Shown: positions 1 to 9,576, counted from the stretch's first letter. The stretch: DNA of 64,000 nucleotides from Bacteroidetes bacterium GWF2_38_335 (GCA_001769535.1 MEOH01000016.1:308776-372775); one strand, 5' to 3'. Numbers and translations are program-made. The notes: a model not told the origin generated them from the sequence alone.

Positions 1-186
1 TTCATAATATTCAATTAAATTTTGCCGAAATATAGCTAAAATATGCAGTATATTAAAATCGGATGACTTGTTTTTTTGACAAATGCCTGTTAAATGTGTT
101 TTAGTTTATTGTAAGTATTTATTAAACAAATTGCTTTGAATGGTATTGAAAACAAAAAAAATTGATGTTTAAAAGTCCAACACTCA

Positions 187-3100
187 TTAGAAAACAATTA
201 CTTTTTTTACAAACTCTGTTTCTTTATATTTCACAACCAAATAATAAGTTCCCGGGGATAAAACCTCAATTTCTGAAATCGTAACTTTCTGAACTTCCAA
301 TGACTCTTTATTCAGTTTTTGATATACTTGTTTTCCAAGAGGATCCATAAGCATTATTGAAACGGGCAACAACTCATCTGTGTGATATTCTATTGAAATA
401 TAATCATCTATTGGGTTTGGATAGGTTTTCAGATAAAAACCATATTTGTTTTCACTTAAAAAGTCTGTTTCATCAATATTTAATGTATTGCACGGGGCAA
501 TGGAATCACTAAGGAAAGTCACATAAACTGTAGTGTCGTAATTACAACCAAAATCATCGGTAACAAAAAGTAAAAATGGCTGAACAGTTGTTGAATCTCC
601 AAATCCGCTGTAAGTGCCTGTGTTATCCGAAAGCATCTCGCCTCCTTCGACCAATGCTGCCCAGTATTTAAGCGGATATGTGTTATGAAACTCCCAGTCA
701 GCGGGTAAAAGATCTTCTTCAAAACATATCCACCAGCTAAAGATATAACCATCATCAACACTCCAGTTGTCGGTTACTGTTAAAGTCCAACCTCCATTTA
801 AGGTACAGCCAACTAATGGATCAAGTGGTTCTGAAGTGATATAGCTTCCAGAGGGAAGTGTGGAAACCGAACCTGCATAATCGCCCATATCCTGTAAATA
901 ATCAGCATCTGCCGGAATTGTCCAGCAATATTCCCAGCCAACACCAGGACCACCACCTCCCATATCATCAATAGGTACGCCAAGATAAGTTCCTCCCCCA
1001 TGCTGTTCTTCCAAAACAACAGTGGTTGGCAAACCGGTCAATGTGTTATATGGACAAGTAATTTCAATGGTAAGATCGCCCAAAAATGAGTGTTCCATAA
1101 TGGCACAAATCCCACACAAATCATTGATATTTTGCAACGTTGTACCTGATTCAAAATAATCAAAAAACAATATTGACTCGTAAGATTCACCACTACCATC
1201 AGGCAGGTAAAAAGTATCACTTACAATATATGGCTCAAAATAATTGACATACTCAATTGAATGAATAGTTGGATGCAAGGTTATTACCTCAGTCTGACAA
1301 GCAATTACCGGATCGGCATAAACACTGGAAAAATCGGGCGGACCAGAAACCCTGACCCTTAATTTCACACTGTTGTTGCTTGGGCAATTCATTGTGTCTG
1401 CAACAACCAAATCAACTTCATATCCACCCGGAGTAAAATAAATGTGGCTGGTATTGATTCCTGTTGCGGTACCCCCGTCCCCAAAATTCCAAACAAAGGT
1501 CGATGACTCATCAGATTGTGGGTAAGTAAGGCTTGGATAAATGCCGGTGCCTTCAAAATGAACAGGATAACCCTGACAAGCATCAATGTAATAGTAACCG
1601 GATTCCAATACGGATGAAGGGGTTGTTGATGCAACCGCGGCATCATGCTCCTGGCAAGGAATACTGCAGCCAACCTGAACAATAAAACTTTCGTTTGGAA
1701 TGGAAGGATCAAATGATAAAGTCAAACAACCCGTCACGTTACCTATAGAAGCAATAAAAGTTTCGCCCATATCAAAATTATCGCAATCGATCAAGGGAGC
1801 TGCAATACTCATTCCATCGTAAATACATACTGTTCCCTCTTCAACCAAAAAAGATTCAAAGGTTAGTGAAGCATAATGATTTGCCGAATCACTAGAACAA
1901 AAAGTAACTGCATACTCGTCAGTTGGAGAATAATATCCTGATTCAAACTCCAAATCACATACCTCAAGTACATCACCATTATTTATTGCCATGGAATACA
2001 TTCCCTGGCAAACTGAAACGGTATCGCCCAAAACATAAACATTTATAACGGTATCATAAGCACATCCAAAATCATCAACAACAGTATAGATAAAGGGTTT
2101 GTATGTGCTTGCCAATCCGGTTTCTAAATAAATACCTGTGGTTGGATCAACCATTTCTCCTCCTAAGCCACCCGGTGTCCACATAGTTGTTGGATAGGTA
2201 TTTTGAAATCCCCATTGTTCAGGACCTAACTCGGGATCAAAGCACATCCACCAACCGAAAATATAACCATCATCTACTGACCAATTATCGTCAACAGTCA
2301 AAGTCCATAAACCATTAAGTTGGCAACCAACCAAAGGATCAAGGGGATTAGAGGAAAGGTAATTACCTGAAGGGAGTGTTGAATAACTTGATGCAGCATC
2401 TCCTATATCTTCCATATAATCGGCATCCTCAGGAATAGTCCAGCAATATTCCCATCCAATTCCCGGTCCCCCTCCCCCCATATCATCTATAGGCTGTCCG
2501 AGGTATGATCCTCCGCCATGCTGATATTCAAGAATAACTGTGGTAGGAGCTCCCGTAAAAGTATTATATGGACAGGTAATCGAAATACTTAAATCCCCCA
2601 GAAACGAATGTTCAAGAATTGCACATATTCCGCATAAATCCTCAATATCTTCAAGAATTTGCCCCGGACTATAACAATCGTAATTGATGTATGAAGAATA
2701 GGAAACTCCTGTTCCATCGGGCAGATGGGTAGTATCCATCAACAAGGGCTCGATAAAGGAAACAAATTCCTCACTACCCACATTCCCAACCAAATGGATT
2801 AATTCTCCCTGACAAACTGCCCAGGGGTAAAGATACGTTCCGGCTTCATATGAAAAACTTGGTGTCATTGAAACCCTTATTTTATAACCAATGTCGTTTG
2901 TGCTTTCGCAACCTTGCTGGTCGGTAACCTTCAAATTAATATCATACCCTCCCTGATCGGCATATACATTTGAAATGGTTTGGCCATCACCGCTTGTTCC
3001 ATCACCAAAAGTCCAGTGAAAATTAGAAGTAGCATCTGATTGTGTGTATGTAGTATTTTGATAGATTCCATGCCCTTCGATAGACAACTCACCTCCCTGG

Positions 3101-3585
3101 CATAAGTCAATATAGTAGGTCCCATCAGAAAATGAGGCGGGAGGATCAGTAGCAATTATCGAGGACAAAACAGACTGGCACGAAAATGAGGTAACTATTT
3201 GACCTCCAATATTTGAACCGGCAGCCGTACTTGAGAACATTATTGTGATGCATCCGCTCGTGTTTGATTGAGAAGCCATGACCGTTTGTGTCACTCCCCA
3301 TGCATTGCAACCGATAAAAGGAGCCGATGTGGAGTTTCCATCATAAACACAGTAATTTCCGCTGCCCACCGTCCAGGCATCAAAAGTTATCCCAACGTGG
3401 GAACTCAATGGATTGTCTGAACATAAAGTAAAAGTGTAAATCTGACCGGTAGAATAAGCCCCCAGATATACTGTACCGCTTGATGTAAAAACTGTTGTTC
3501 CATCACCGGAAGTAATGGTATATTGAGCGTTTGAATGAAAGCTTGCCAACAATAAAACAATAAAGGTGAATAGGTAATTTCTCAT
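187..3585 (-). CDS. Giant T9SS-secreted protein, tandem CUB/PKD/P-domain modules
   Basis: Predicted exported, cell-surface protein of 1132 residues; no enzymatic motif is visible. A signal peptide (about residues 1-20, ending SNA) is followed by two tandem copies of a roughly 500-residue module (about 21-515 and 520-1040). Each copy has a CUB-like segment with spaced cysteines and a CVYDG or CIYDG motif, a PKD domain (WTFGDG or WNFGDG), then a proprotein-convertase-P-like segment (EHSFLGDLSI, PTTVILE, DNWSVDDGY). The last 70 residues or so are a type A T9SS sorting domain (YPNPIDDYISIEY, then SPGTYYLVVKY). P-domain, PKD and CUB combinations usually serve binding or adhesion, so a surface adhesin or matrix protein is inferred. 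It is transcribed alone; both flanks are AT-rich spacers. Confidence 0.85.
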   Translation of the reverse strand: MRNYLFTFIVLLLASFHSNAQYTITSGDGTTVFTSSGTVYLGAYSTGQIYTFTLCSDNPLSSHVGITFDAWTVGSGNYCVYDGNSTSAPFIGCNAWGVTQTVMASQSNTSGCITIMFSSTAAGSNIGGQIVTSFSCQSVLSSIIATDPPASFSDGTYYIDLCQGGELSIEGHGIYQNTTYTQSDATSNFHWTFGDGTSGDGQTISNVYADQGGYDINLKVTDQQGCESTNDIGYKIRVSMTPSFSYEAGTYLYPWAVCQGELIHLVGNVGSEEFVSFIEPLLMDTTHLPDGTGVSYSSYINYDCYSPGQILEDIEDLCGICAILEHSFLGDLSISITCPYNTFTGAPTTVILEYQHGGGSYLGQPIDDMGGGGPGIGWEYCWTIPEDADYMEDIGDAASSYSTLPSGNYLSSNPLDPLVGCQLNGLWTLTVDDNWSVDDGYIFGWWMCFDPELGPEQWGFQNTYPTTMWTPGGLGGEMVDPTTGIYLETGLASTYKPFIYTVVDDFGCAYDTVINVYVLGDTVSVCQGMYSMAINNGDVLEVCDLEFESGYYSPTDEYAVTFCSSDSANHYASLTFESFLVEEGTVCIYDGMSIAAPLIDCDNFDMGETFIASIGNVTGCLTLSFDPSIPNESFIVQVGCSIPCQEHDAAVASTTPSSVLESGYYYIDACQGYPVHFEGTGIYPSLTYPQSDESSTFVWNFGDGGTATGINTSHIYFTPGGYEVDLVVADTMNCPSNNSVKLRVRVSGPPDFSSVYADPVIACQTEVITLHPTIHSIEYVNYFEPYIVSDTFYLPDGSGESYESILFFDYFESGTTLQNINDLCGICAIMEHSFLGDLTIEITCPYNTLTGLPTTVVLEEQHGGGTYLGVPIDDMGGGGPGVGWEYCWTIPADADYLQDMGDYAGSVSTLPSGSYITSEPLDPLVGCTLNGGWTLTVTDNWSVDDGYIFSWWICFEEDLLPADWEFHNTYPLKYWAALVEGGEMLSDNTGTYSGFGDSTTVQPFLLFVTDDFGCNYDTTVYVTFLSDSIAPCNTLNIDETDFLSENKYGFYLKTYPNPIDDYISIEYHTDELLPVSIMLMDPLGKQVYQKLNKESLEVQKVTISEIEVLSPGTYYLVVKYKETEFVKKVIVF

Positions 3586-3750
3586 AACCTCTGGTTTTTA
3601 GAAAAACTGAATATATAAAAGTACAAAAAAAATGTAACTAACTTATATTTAGGAATAAAAATAACATTCAATAGGTCCCTTTTCCATGAATCAATAAAAA
3701 TTATAAATCAACATCCTTTTTAATTATCCTAATAATCAAAAGTTTTTCAA

Positions 3751-4557
3751 TCACATGGTAAAATCAAGAATTGCTTTGATAAACGCATCCTGCTGCTCGG
3801 CGTGCATCCAGTGCCCGGCATCTTTTATGGTTTCTAAATGTGTTGCGGGAAATATTTTTTCTATGAATTCGAAGTCTTCTTTATTAAGATAGCTTGATAG
3901 TTCACCTTTCATGAACAATACAGGAAAGCCGGTAATTCCGGTTTTGCTTTTAATTTCTTCCTCAGAAAATCCTGATAATATTTCTTCCATGTTTTTTGAA
4001 ATGGAGTCAATATTCAATGCCCAGTAAAAATTCCCCTCTCTGGTCCTTTTCAGGTTTTTCAGCAAAAAGTTTGTGAGCCGTTCATCGGGGAACTTTTTGA
4101 ACATGATTTTTTCGGCTTCTTCTCTGCTTTTAAGCGATGCAAGATCCATTTCTGTCATAGCGTTCAAAATGTCACGATGGTGCCCGGCCAGCATATTGAA
4201 ATTCCGGTGTTCACGATAATTTCGCGGTGAGATATCCACAATGATCAGCGCATTGATCTTTTCGGGATATTTCAGGGCAAAGTTCATGGCGGCCTTCCCT
4301 CCCATGGAATGGCCAACAATGATGGCTTTTTCGATACTCTGCTCATCCATGAAATTTTTCAAATCTTCGGCAAGCAGGTCATAGCTGAACTCATCGGAAT
4401 GTGACGACTGACCATGATTTCGCTGGTCGGGAACAAAAACCTCATATTTTTCTCCCAGAATTTTCGCCACTGAATACCAGTTATCCGACGAGCCATACAG
4501 CCCATGCAGTATAATCATGGCCGGACCATTGCCGAATTTTCTGTGGAAGAGGGTCAT
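3751..4557 (-). CDS. Alpha/beta-fold hydrolase (YbfF-type esterase)
   Basis: Cytoplasmic esterase-like hydrolase, 268 residues, typical for the YbfF/epoxide-hydrolase-like branch. The oxyanion-hole HGLYGSS lies at about 18-24, the nucleophile elbow GHSMGG at 82-87 (Ser84), and the catalytic His is probably His249 in DAGHWMH. The acidic member is probably in or near MKGELSS, where family members usually carry Asp or Ser-rich turns. The substrate cannot be read from the sequence. The gene lies just downstream of a degraded toxin remnant and is transcribed towards the giant T9SS gene. Confidence 0.85.
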   Translation of the reverse strand: MTLFHRKFGNGPAMIILHGLYGSSDNWYSVAKILGEKYEVFVPDQRNHGQSSHSDEFSYDLLAEDLKNFMDEQSIEKAIIVGHSMGGKAAMNFALKYPEKINALIIVDISPRNYREHRNFNMLAGHHRDILNAMTEMDLASLKSREEAEKIMFKKFPDERLTNFLLKNLKRTREGNFYWALNIDSISKNMEEILSGFSEEEIKSKTGITGFPVLFMKGELSSYLNKEDFEFIEKIFPATHLETIKDAGHWMHAEQQDAFIKAILDFTM

Positions 4558-4560
4558 GAT

Positions 4561-4863
4561 TTATTTTATTGTTATTGATTCGGGGTTTTGACGACAGTCC
4601 AAAATGGCGTGGACGATAATATTTGTTTCCGCTTTTTTGTTTATAATTATTTTACTTTCATATGGTGTTACTAATACAAAACCATGCTTAATCATCTTGT
4701 TAAATACGTCATTGCGAGACGCTTGCCAAGATTTTTCATTTTGCAAAAGGCTTATGCGGCGAAGCAATCTTCTAATAATGTTGGTAAACTCTATAAGGAG
4801 ATTGCTTCGTTCCTCGCATCCGATAACTATCGGATGACGGTCTTTAAAAGGGATTTCTATCAT
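4561..4863 (-). pseudogene. ParE/RelE-like toxin remnant interrupted by a dispersed repeat
   Basis: A 100-codon reading frame that looks composite. Its last 45 residues or so (from KMIKHGF to the stop) resemble the C-terminus of ParE/RelE-type plasmid-stabilisation toxins, especially the ending IIVHAILDCRQNPESI. The preceding part, complementary to about 4708-4845, is the translation of a non-coding dispersed repeat (LLRRISLLQNEKSWQASRNDV), so the original toxin N-terminus is missing. No antitoxin gene is seen beside it. This is therefore a broken toxin gene rather than a functional ORF. The family assignment rests on a short C-terminal match only. Confidence 0.5.
4708..4845. repeat. Dispersed intergenic repeat with terminal palindrome
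   Basis: The segment begins with gtcattgcgagacgcttgcc and contains the complementary pair gaagcaatctt and agattgcttcg. It ends in a hairpin at 4817-4836 (CATCCGAT, loop AACT, ATCGGATG). Such 'GAAGCAATC...CGTCATTGCGAG' elements recur between genes in Bacteroidota. Here it interrupts a toxin-like reading frame. Confidence 0.6.
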
Positions 4864-4920
4864 TTAAATTACCCGATAATAGTTATTAATTTAAAAATAC
4901 AAATTATTTCAAATGAACAG

Positions 4921-5640
4921 CTAAATTTTTTCCAACAATTTCAAATACATTTGAATAGTATTTTCCAATCCAAAGTACAACGCATCCGAAATCAATGCAT
5001 GGCCGATGGACACTTCATCCAGATGGGGCACCATGTCGTTGAAATACTTCAGATTTTCCAGACTCAGGTCGTGACCGGCATTGATGCCCAATCCCACTTC
5101 ATGGGCTTTTTTGGCAGCACCAATAAAAGGTGCCACCGCTTTCAACTGGTTAATCGGATATTCGGCAGCATAGGGCTCGGTGTATAGTTCAACACGGTCG
5201 GTGCCGGTGAGGGAGGCGTTTTCAATGTTTTTTAAATTGGTATCAATAAATATGGAAGTACGGACGCCTGCGTTCTTGAATTCTTTGATCACATCAATGA
5301 GAAAATCCTTGTTGGCAATGGTATCCCAGCCGGCGTTTGAGGTGAGTGCCTCGGGCGGATCGGGAACCAGTGTTACCTGATGAGGTTTAACATCCAACAC
5401 CAAATCCAAAAATTTCCTGTTTGGATAACCTTCAATATTAAACTCAGTTGTGATTTTGGGGCGGATTTCATACACATCGCTGTAGCGGATGTGGCGTTCA
5501 TCCGGACGGGGATGCACTGTGATTCCGTGGGCTCCGAAGCGTTCGCAGTCAATAGCTGCTTGTAAAACATTCGGAATATTTCCGCCTCTTGCATTACGTA
5601 TTGTTGCAATTTTATTTATATTTACCGATAATCTGGTCAT
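4921..5640 (-). CDS. pdxJ: Pyridoxine 5'-phosphate synthase PdxJ
   Basis: Catalyses the ring-closing condensation of 1-deoxy-D-xylulose 5-phosphate with 3-amino-2-oxopropyl phosphate to pyridoxine 5'-phosphate, the last committed step of DXP-dependent vitamin B6 synthesis; cytosolic TIM barrel. At 239 residues it has the normal family length. The family start [17 protein letters not shown], the segment HPRPDERHI and the C-terminal phosphate-binding stretch [13 protein letters not shown] are all present. It is divergent from the CBS/ACT gene, with only 36 bp between the starts; a TATATTTG -7 box sits in that gap on this strand. Confidence 0.95.
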   Translation of the reverse strand: MTRLSVNINKIATIRNARGGNIPNVLQAAIDCERFGAHGITVHPRPDERHIRYSDVYEIRPKITTEFNIEGYPNRKFLDLVLDVKPHQVTLVPDPPEALTSNAGWDTIANKDFLIDVIKEFKNAGVRTSIFIDTNLKNIENASLTGTDRVELYTEPYAAEYPINQLKAVAPFIGAAKKAHEVGLGINAGHDLSLENLKYFNDMVPHLDEVSIGHALISDALYFGLENTIQMYLKLLEKI

Positions 5641-5660
5641 AACTGATTGATTTAAGATTG

Positions 5661-5668
5661 CAAATATA
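5661..5668 (-). promoter_or_regulatory. -7 box of pdxJ promoter
   Basis: On the minus strand the sequence reads TATATTTG, matching the Bacteroidota TAnnTTTG consensus, 20 bp before the pdxJ ATG. The transcript leader would be very short. Confidence 0.55.
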
Positions 5669-5676
5669 TAAAATTT

Positions 5677-6342
5677 ATGCTGGCAAAAGATTTAATTTCA
5701 GATGTTGTTCCCGCAATACGCACAAGCGATAAAGGAAAAGATGCCCTCCACTGGATGGAGATTTTCAAGGTATCGCACCTGCCCATTGTCAATGAAAAAG
5801 AGTTGCTCGGACTGATTTCCGAAAACGACATATACGATTTGAACAAACCCAACACGCCCATAGGTAATCACAAACTGAACCTGATAAACCCCTTTGTTTA
5901 TGATGAACAACATGTCTATGAGGTCATTGAAATGGTTTCGCGGTTAAAGATTACCGTCATTCCTGTTCTTGACAAAAAGAACAATTACCTTGGGGTTATC
6001 ATTTTGCAGGATTTACTTCAATGTTTTGCCAAAATCACTGCTGTCGAAAACCGAGGCGGAATCATTGTTCTGGAGATGAACATTACCGATTATTCCCTGT
6101 CCGAAATTTCCCAGATCGTTGAAAGCAACGGAGCAAAGATTGTCAGTTTATACATTTCCACACCTGTTGATTCCTATAAAATGTTTGTCACCATCAAGGT
6201 CAACACCATGGACATCAACTCCATTCTTAAAACATTAGAACGGTACAATTATAACATTTCAGCCACATTTTCAGAAAACGATGAGATGGGCGATTTTTAT
6301 CAGAAACGGTTGGATTCTTTGTTGAATTTTTTGAATATTTGA
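5677..6342 (+). CDS. CBS-pair / ACT-like domain protein
   Basis: Cytosolic 221-residue protein. Two CBS motifs occupy about residues 1-60 ([20 protein letters not shown]) and 70-125 ([21 protein letters not shown]). A C-terminal ACT-like regulatory fold spans about 130-205 ([20 protein letters not shown]). CBS pairs generally bind adenosyl nucleotides and ACT domains bind small metabolites, so a ligand-sensing role is inferred, but no effector domain is attached. It is transcribed divergently from pdxJ. No clear ribosome binding site is seen before the ATG. Confidence 0.8.
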   Translation: MLAKDLISDVVPAIRTSDKGKDALHWMEIFKVSHLPIVNEKELLGLISENDIYDLNKPNTPIGNHKLNLINPFVYDEQHVYEVIEMVSRLKITVIPVLDKKNNYLGVIILQDLLQCFAKITAVENRGGIIVLEMNITDYSLSEISQIVESNGAKIVSLYISTPVDSYKMFVTIKVNTMDINSILKTLERYNYNISATFSENDEMGDFYQKRLDSLLNFLNI

Positions 6343-6393
6343 TAAATAGTATGTCTTGAGTTGAATTGAAACCAGAAACAAAATCCGACCCTA

Positions 6394-6741
6394 TCATAAT
6401 CTATCTATAGAAAGTACCTTTGACAGTGCTTCTTTAATTTCTTCAATATTCTCAAAACTAATCTTACCAACTTTTTTCACAAATCTTTCTTCAGATAATG
6501 ATCGTACCTGAAAACAATCAGCAGCAGATATTTTGACAAGGTTGTTATTGTTATCAGGTAAAATTTTTACCATCCAGGGGGCTATTTCATAGTTAAACTT
6601 CCAATCGGTAAGAGGTACAATAACTTTTAAAGGTAATTTTCCAAGAGAATCATCATTTACAATTACAGCTGGCCTTGTCTTTTTGATTTCAGCTCCGACT
6701 GTTGGATCCAGACAAATCAGCCAAATTTCACCTTGTTTCAT
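6394..6741 (-). CDS. MazF/PemK-family endoribonuclease toxin
   Basis: Type II toxin, predicted to be a sequence-specific mRNA interferase of the CcdB/PemK fold, 115 residues from the chosen ATG. Family features visible are the N-terminal KQGEIWLICLDPTVG, KTRPAVIVNDD, a strand VIVPLTDW, and the C-terminal helix. The start at 6741 is preferred over an in-frame ATG 18 bp upstream because MKQGEIW is the family N-terminus and it overlaps the antitoxin stop by 14 bp, the usual translational coupling. The antitoxin gene lies directly upstream. Confidence 0.85.
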   Translation of the reverse strand: MKQGEIWLICLDPTVGAEIKKTRPAVIVNDDSLGKLPLKVIVPLTDWKFNYEIAPWMVKILPDNNNNLVKISAADCFQVRSLSEERFVKKVGKISFENIEEIKEALSKVLSIDRL

Positions 6742-6940
6742 AAAATTCCTGATAATCAAGTAAAGTAAATGCGGTCAGATCACCATCGCTCTTATAGTCC
6801 TTTAACAGTTTTTCAGATGCTTTGACCATTTTTCTTTTGGTATCGCTTTCCCTGATAGCTTTTAATGTTTTTTCAACAATAAGCATTCTTTTGCTTACAG
6901 GAAGTTTTTTTATCTCTTTAAGAATATCTCTGGTTCCCAT
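6728..6940 (-). CDS. Antitoxin partner of MazF/PemK toxin
   Basis: A 70-residue, highly charged small protein immediately upstream of and overlapping the toxin by 14 bp, so an antitoxin role is inferred from position and size. It starts MGTRDILKEIKKLPVSKRM and ends in the acidic/aromatic tail TLLDYQEFYETR. The helical N-terminus (PVSKRMLIVEKTLKAI) resembles DUF2281/addiction-module antitoxins that accompany PemK-like toxins. It probably neutralises the toxin and autoregulates the operon. Confidence 0.75.
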   Translation of the reverse strand: MGTRDILKEIKKLPVSKRMLIVEKTLKAIRESDTKRKMVKASEKLLKDYKSDGDLTAFTLLDYQEFYETR

Positions 6941-7123
6941 ATAATATGATCATTTATGCAAATGTAATAATTTTTTATGTTTATTACAATTTTGAAACAC
7001 TTGTATAAAGTTTTAAATCCATTGCTATGATAAAAGCCATAAATTACTCCATATTATTTCCAAATATTCAAAAAAATGATACCTTTACTCCTTTAATACC
7101 CAATACATAAATGCATTAATTTC

Positions 7124-9121
7124 ATGAAGGTATTTGTATTATTAATCCTTGTTATTTATAGTTCTGTTCTTTTTTCACAGGATACAATAAACAAATCCTT
7201 TTACCATACAAATTTATTTACAGAAGATAAATCTTTTAGTCCTGTTGTACGTGCAATTACTGGGTTGAAAGACGGGGGCTTTGCTTATTTAGTGACTTTT
7301 TTTTATTGTGCTATTGATAGTTCTTTTAATATTTTTGATTTTTCAAAAAAAGTAGATGATCTATGTTGTATTGAAAGATCAGATTATTCGAAGTTAGGTT
7401 ACCCATATTCGCCCGGTAGAAGTTTACTATTTAAAGTTAATTCGTCCAATCAAATTGAATGGGTGAAGAGTGTTTTTAATAAAAATTTTGAATATTCGGC
7501 TAGTACAAATCCTAACCAAGGAGTGATAAAACAAACATGTGATAATGGCTTAATTTGCACAATTCATGGAAGAGTGACAAAATTGGATATTAATGGTAAT
7601 CTGCAATGGGAAATTTATTTTGATAGGGACACAATTCCTGGTATAAAAAAATCTGAATTTCTAAAGAAAGCTACACCTTCTGATATTTATGAATGTAAGG
7701 ATGGAAGTTTTATCTTGTTATTAAATGCCTCATTTTCATTATTAAAAATTTCCGCTGATGGCAAACCTCTTTGGCTTAAAAGCACTGTTTTTGATACATT
7801 TGACCCACAAGTGGAAATAATGCGCCCTCCGCAAACAGATACTTCTTTCGGTGATAGTATAGAGGTTAACAGTTCAAACTGGTTCAGTGGTGGAGGACAA
7901 AATATTCGAACAAGTAATGTTTTCGAAACAGATGATGGGGGTTATATGATGATTGGAAATAATTGTTTTAGATGTAAATGTGCATTATATGAATTAAGCA
8001 AAGAACAGTTATCAAAAAAATACATTTATACAATTGGAGGATCGTATAATAATTATTATCAAGTTCCTATACATCCTGAGAAGCTATATTTGTATGGTTA
8101 TAGACCTGCAGGAGGAGCTTGTCTTGGAGAATATAAGCCTGTAGTAGTTAAAACCGATGATCAAGGAAATGTCAAATGGACAAAAACCTTTGGCGAATGT
8201 ATGTCAGATTATCCAAGTAATTTAATAAAACTGGCAAATAACAAATGGCTTGTCAGGATTCGGGACTGCGACAGGTCAGGAGCTTTTCCTGTCTTTTATA
8301 CAATTGATGATGATGGGAAAATTATAGATAAAAAAGAATTCAATGTTTTTAAGTGTGATCCCTGGGATATGACTTTAGCAAAAGACAGTGGGTATTATTT
8401 ATTTGAACAGTTTTCTGTTACTAAAACTGATAAGAATCTTAAATTTTTATGGCAACAGGGGGGCTTTTACCCATCTGATAAAAGTATCTTTTCTGCCACA
8501 GAGGACTCGGGTATTTTATTTTCTGATAGACAAACAATTTACAAGTATAATAAATATGGTGATGCATTACCTGAAAAAGACCCAATAATAGATTCAATAA
8601 TTACAGACAACAATTCCGCACATTTCTTTTTTACTTTTAGCACAAATCGTTTTAATGATAGAAAAGCAACACTTGTAGTAAAGAAAAAAGGAAGTAATGG
8701 TATAAAAAGGATTTATGAAAGAAAATATTTAATTGAGCATGACCAGGAATATATGAGTGATCTTTTTGATAAAGAATGCATATACTATATTCATACAAAT
8801 CCAGGAGAAAAAATTAAGTATTTGAAACGTGGAAAATTTTTAGGAAAAGAAAAAGAATACGAAAAGTGGATTTTTAATATAAGCAATCCTCTTCATGTAA
8901 ATGCTTTAATTATTGATGCAAGAGATATTACATCTCCTTATGCAAATGAAAGTAATGCAAAAAAGTTGAAGTTTGATAGTCCGGCAAATGAGTTAGAAAT
9001 ACGTTCTATATTTGGATATAGCCAGGTTTATATTGATGGGCTTGAAAAAGGGGAATATAAATACATTTTAAAATATCCGAATGGAGACAAAATAACTTCA
9101 GGTTACTTCGAAATAAAATAG
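7124..9121 (+). CDS. Secreted beta-propeller-like protein, AT-rich
   Basis: A 665-residue exported protein of unknown function. The signal peptide is residues 1-18 (cleavage after LFS). Repeating motifs of the type KLDINGNLQWE, KISADGKPLWLKS and KTDDQGNVKWTKTFGE suggest a PQQ/delta-60-like beta-propeller over about residues 50-470. The C-terminus (QVYIDGLEKGEYKYILKYPNGDKITSGYFEIK region) resembles a degenerate T9SS sorting domain, but lacks the usual YPNP start motif. The gene is visibly richer in A+T than its neighbours and stands alone between a toxin-antitoxin pair and a repeat-filled spacer, consistent with recent acquisition. Confidence 0.65.
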   Translation: MKVFVLLILVIYSSVLFSQDTINKSFYHTNLFTEDKSFSPVVRAITGLKDGGFAYLVTFFYCAIDSSFNIFDFSKKVDDLCCIERSDYSKLGYPYSPGRSLLFKVNSSNQIEWVKSVFNKNFEYSASTNPNQGVIKQTCDNGLICTIHGRVTKLDINGNLQWEIYFDRDTIPGIKKSEFLKKATPSDIYECKDGSFILLLNASFSLLKISADGKPLWLKSTVFDTFDPQVEIMRPPQTDTSFGDSIEVNSSNWFSGGGQNIRTSNVFETDDGGYMMIGNNCFRCKCALYELSKEQLSKKYIYTIGGSYNNYYQVPIHPEKLYLYGYRPAGGACLGEYKPVVVKTDDQGNVKWTKTFGECMSDYPSNLIKLANNKWLVRIRDCDRSGAFPVFYTIDDDGKIIDKKEFNVFKCDPWDMTLAKDSGYYLFEQFSVTKTDKNLKFLWQQGGFYPSDKSIFSATEDSGILFSDRQTIYKYNKYGDALPEKDPIIDSIITDNNSAHFFFTFSTNRFNDRKATLVVKKKGSNGIKRIYERKYLIEHDQEYMSDLFDKECIYYIHTNPGEKIKYLKRGKFLGKEKEYEKWIFNISNPLHVNALIIDARDITSPYANESNAKKLKFDSPANELEIRSIFGYSQVYIDGLEKGEYKYILKYPNGDKITSGYFEIK

Positions 9122-9576
9122 CACTATACCGAAATGAATTATGAGTATCCTGGAAGCACTGCAATAAGATACTGTTTTGTTTTTTTGTCAGATTTTCTTT
9201 CTTAGAACAACATAAAACCCTAAAAGGGTTAAACAATAATAGCCACAGATGAAATCTGTGGTAATTTATGCGTCAAAAAAAGAACCCGTCATCGGGTTCA
9301 ACTAAATGAAATCAATTATTTTCAATGTTATTATTATTTGTTCATTTTAAACCTTTCACATTTTACAAATTTGAAAATACCTGAGATATTTGAATGTTTG
9401 AATGTTTATTGAACCCGTCCACGGGTTCTGATAAAATACCGATTATTTACCATGGGTTAACACCCATGGCTAATATTGTTTATCCGCTTTGCGGATAGAA
9501 TTCATATTTAAAACTCCCAAATTTCATTTTCCACCAAATAATATTAGTTTTACACCTTTAATGCCCAAAACATCAA
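9122..9576. repeat. Non-coding spacer with six short hairpins
   Basis: No gene is visible in this 455-bp spacer. It holds six compact inverted repeats of unrelated sequence. They are AACCC/GGGTT at 9216-9230, CCACAGAT/ATCTGTGG at 9243-9261, GAACCCG/CGGGTTC at 9282-9299 and again at 9411-9428, CCATGGGT/ACCCATGG at 9450-9469, and TATCCGC/GCGGATA at 9481-9497. All have loops of 3-5 nt. They look like REP-type palindromic elements, possibly also acting as transcription terminators. Confidence 0.7.

Noticed and set aside
4604-5187. Plus-strand frames of 77 and 167 codons opposite the toxin remnant and pdxJ
   Set aside because: They are antisense to pdxJ or cross the dispersed repeat and show no family resemblance.
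9216-9497. CRISPR-like array
   Set aside because: The palindromes differ in sequence and spacing; there are no identical direct repeats with unique spacers and no cas genes.
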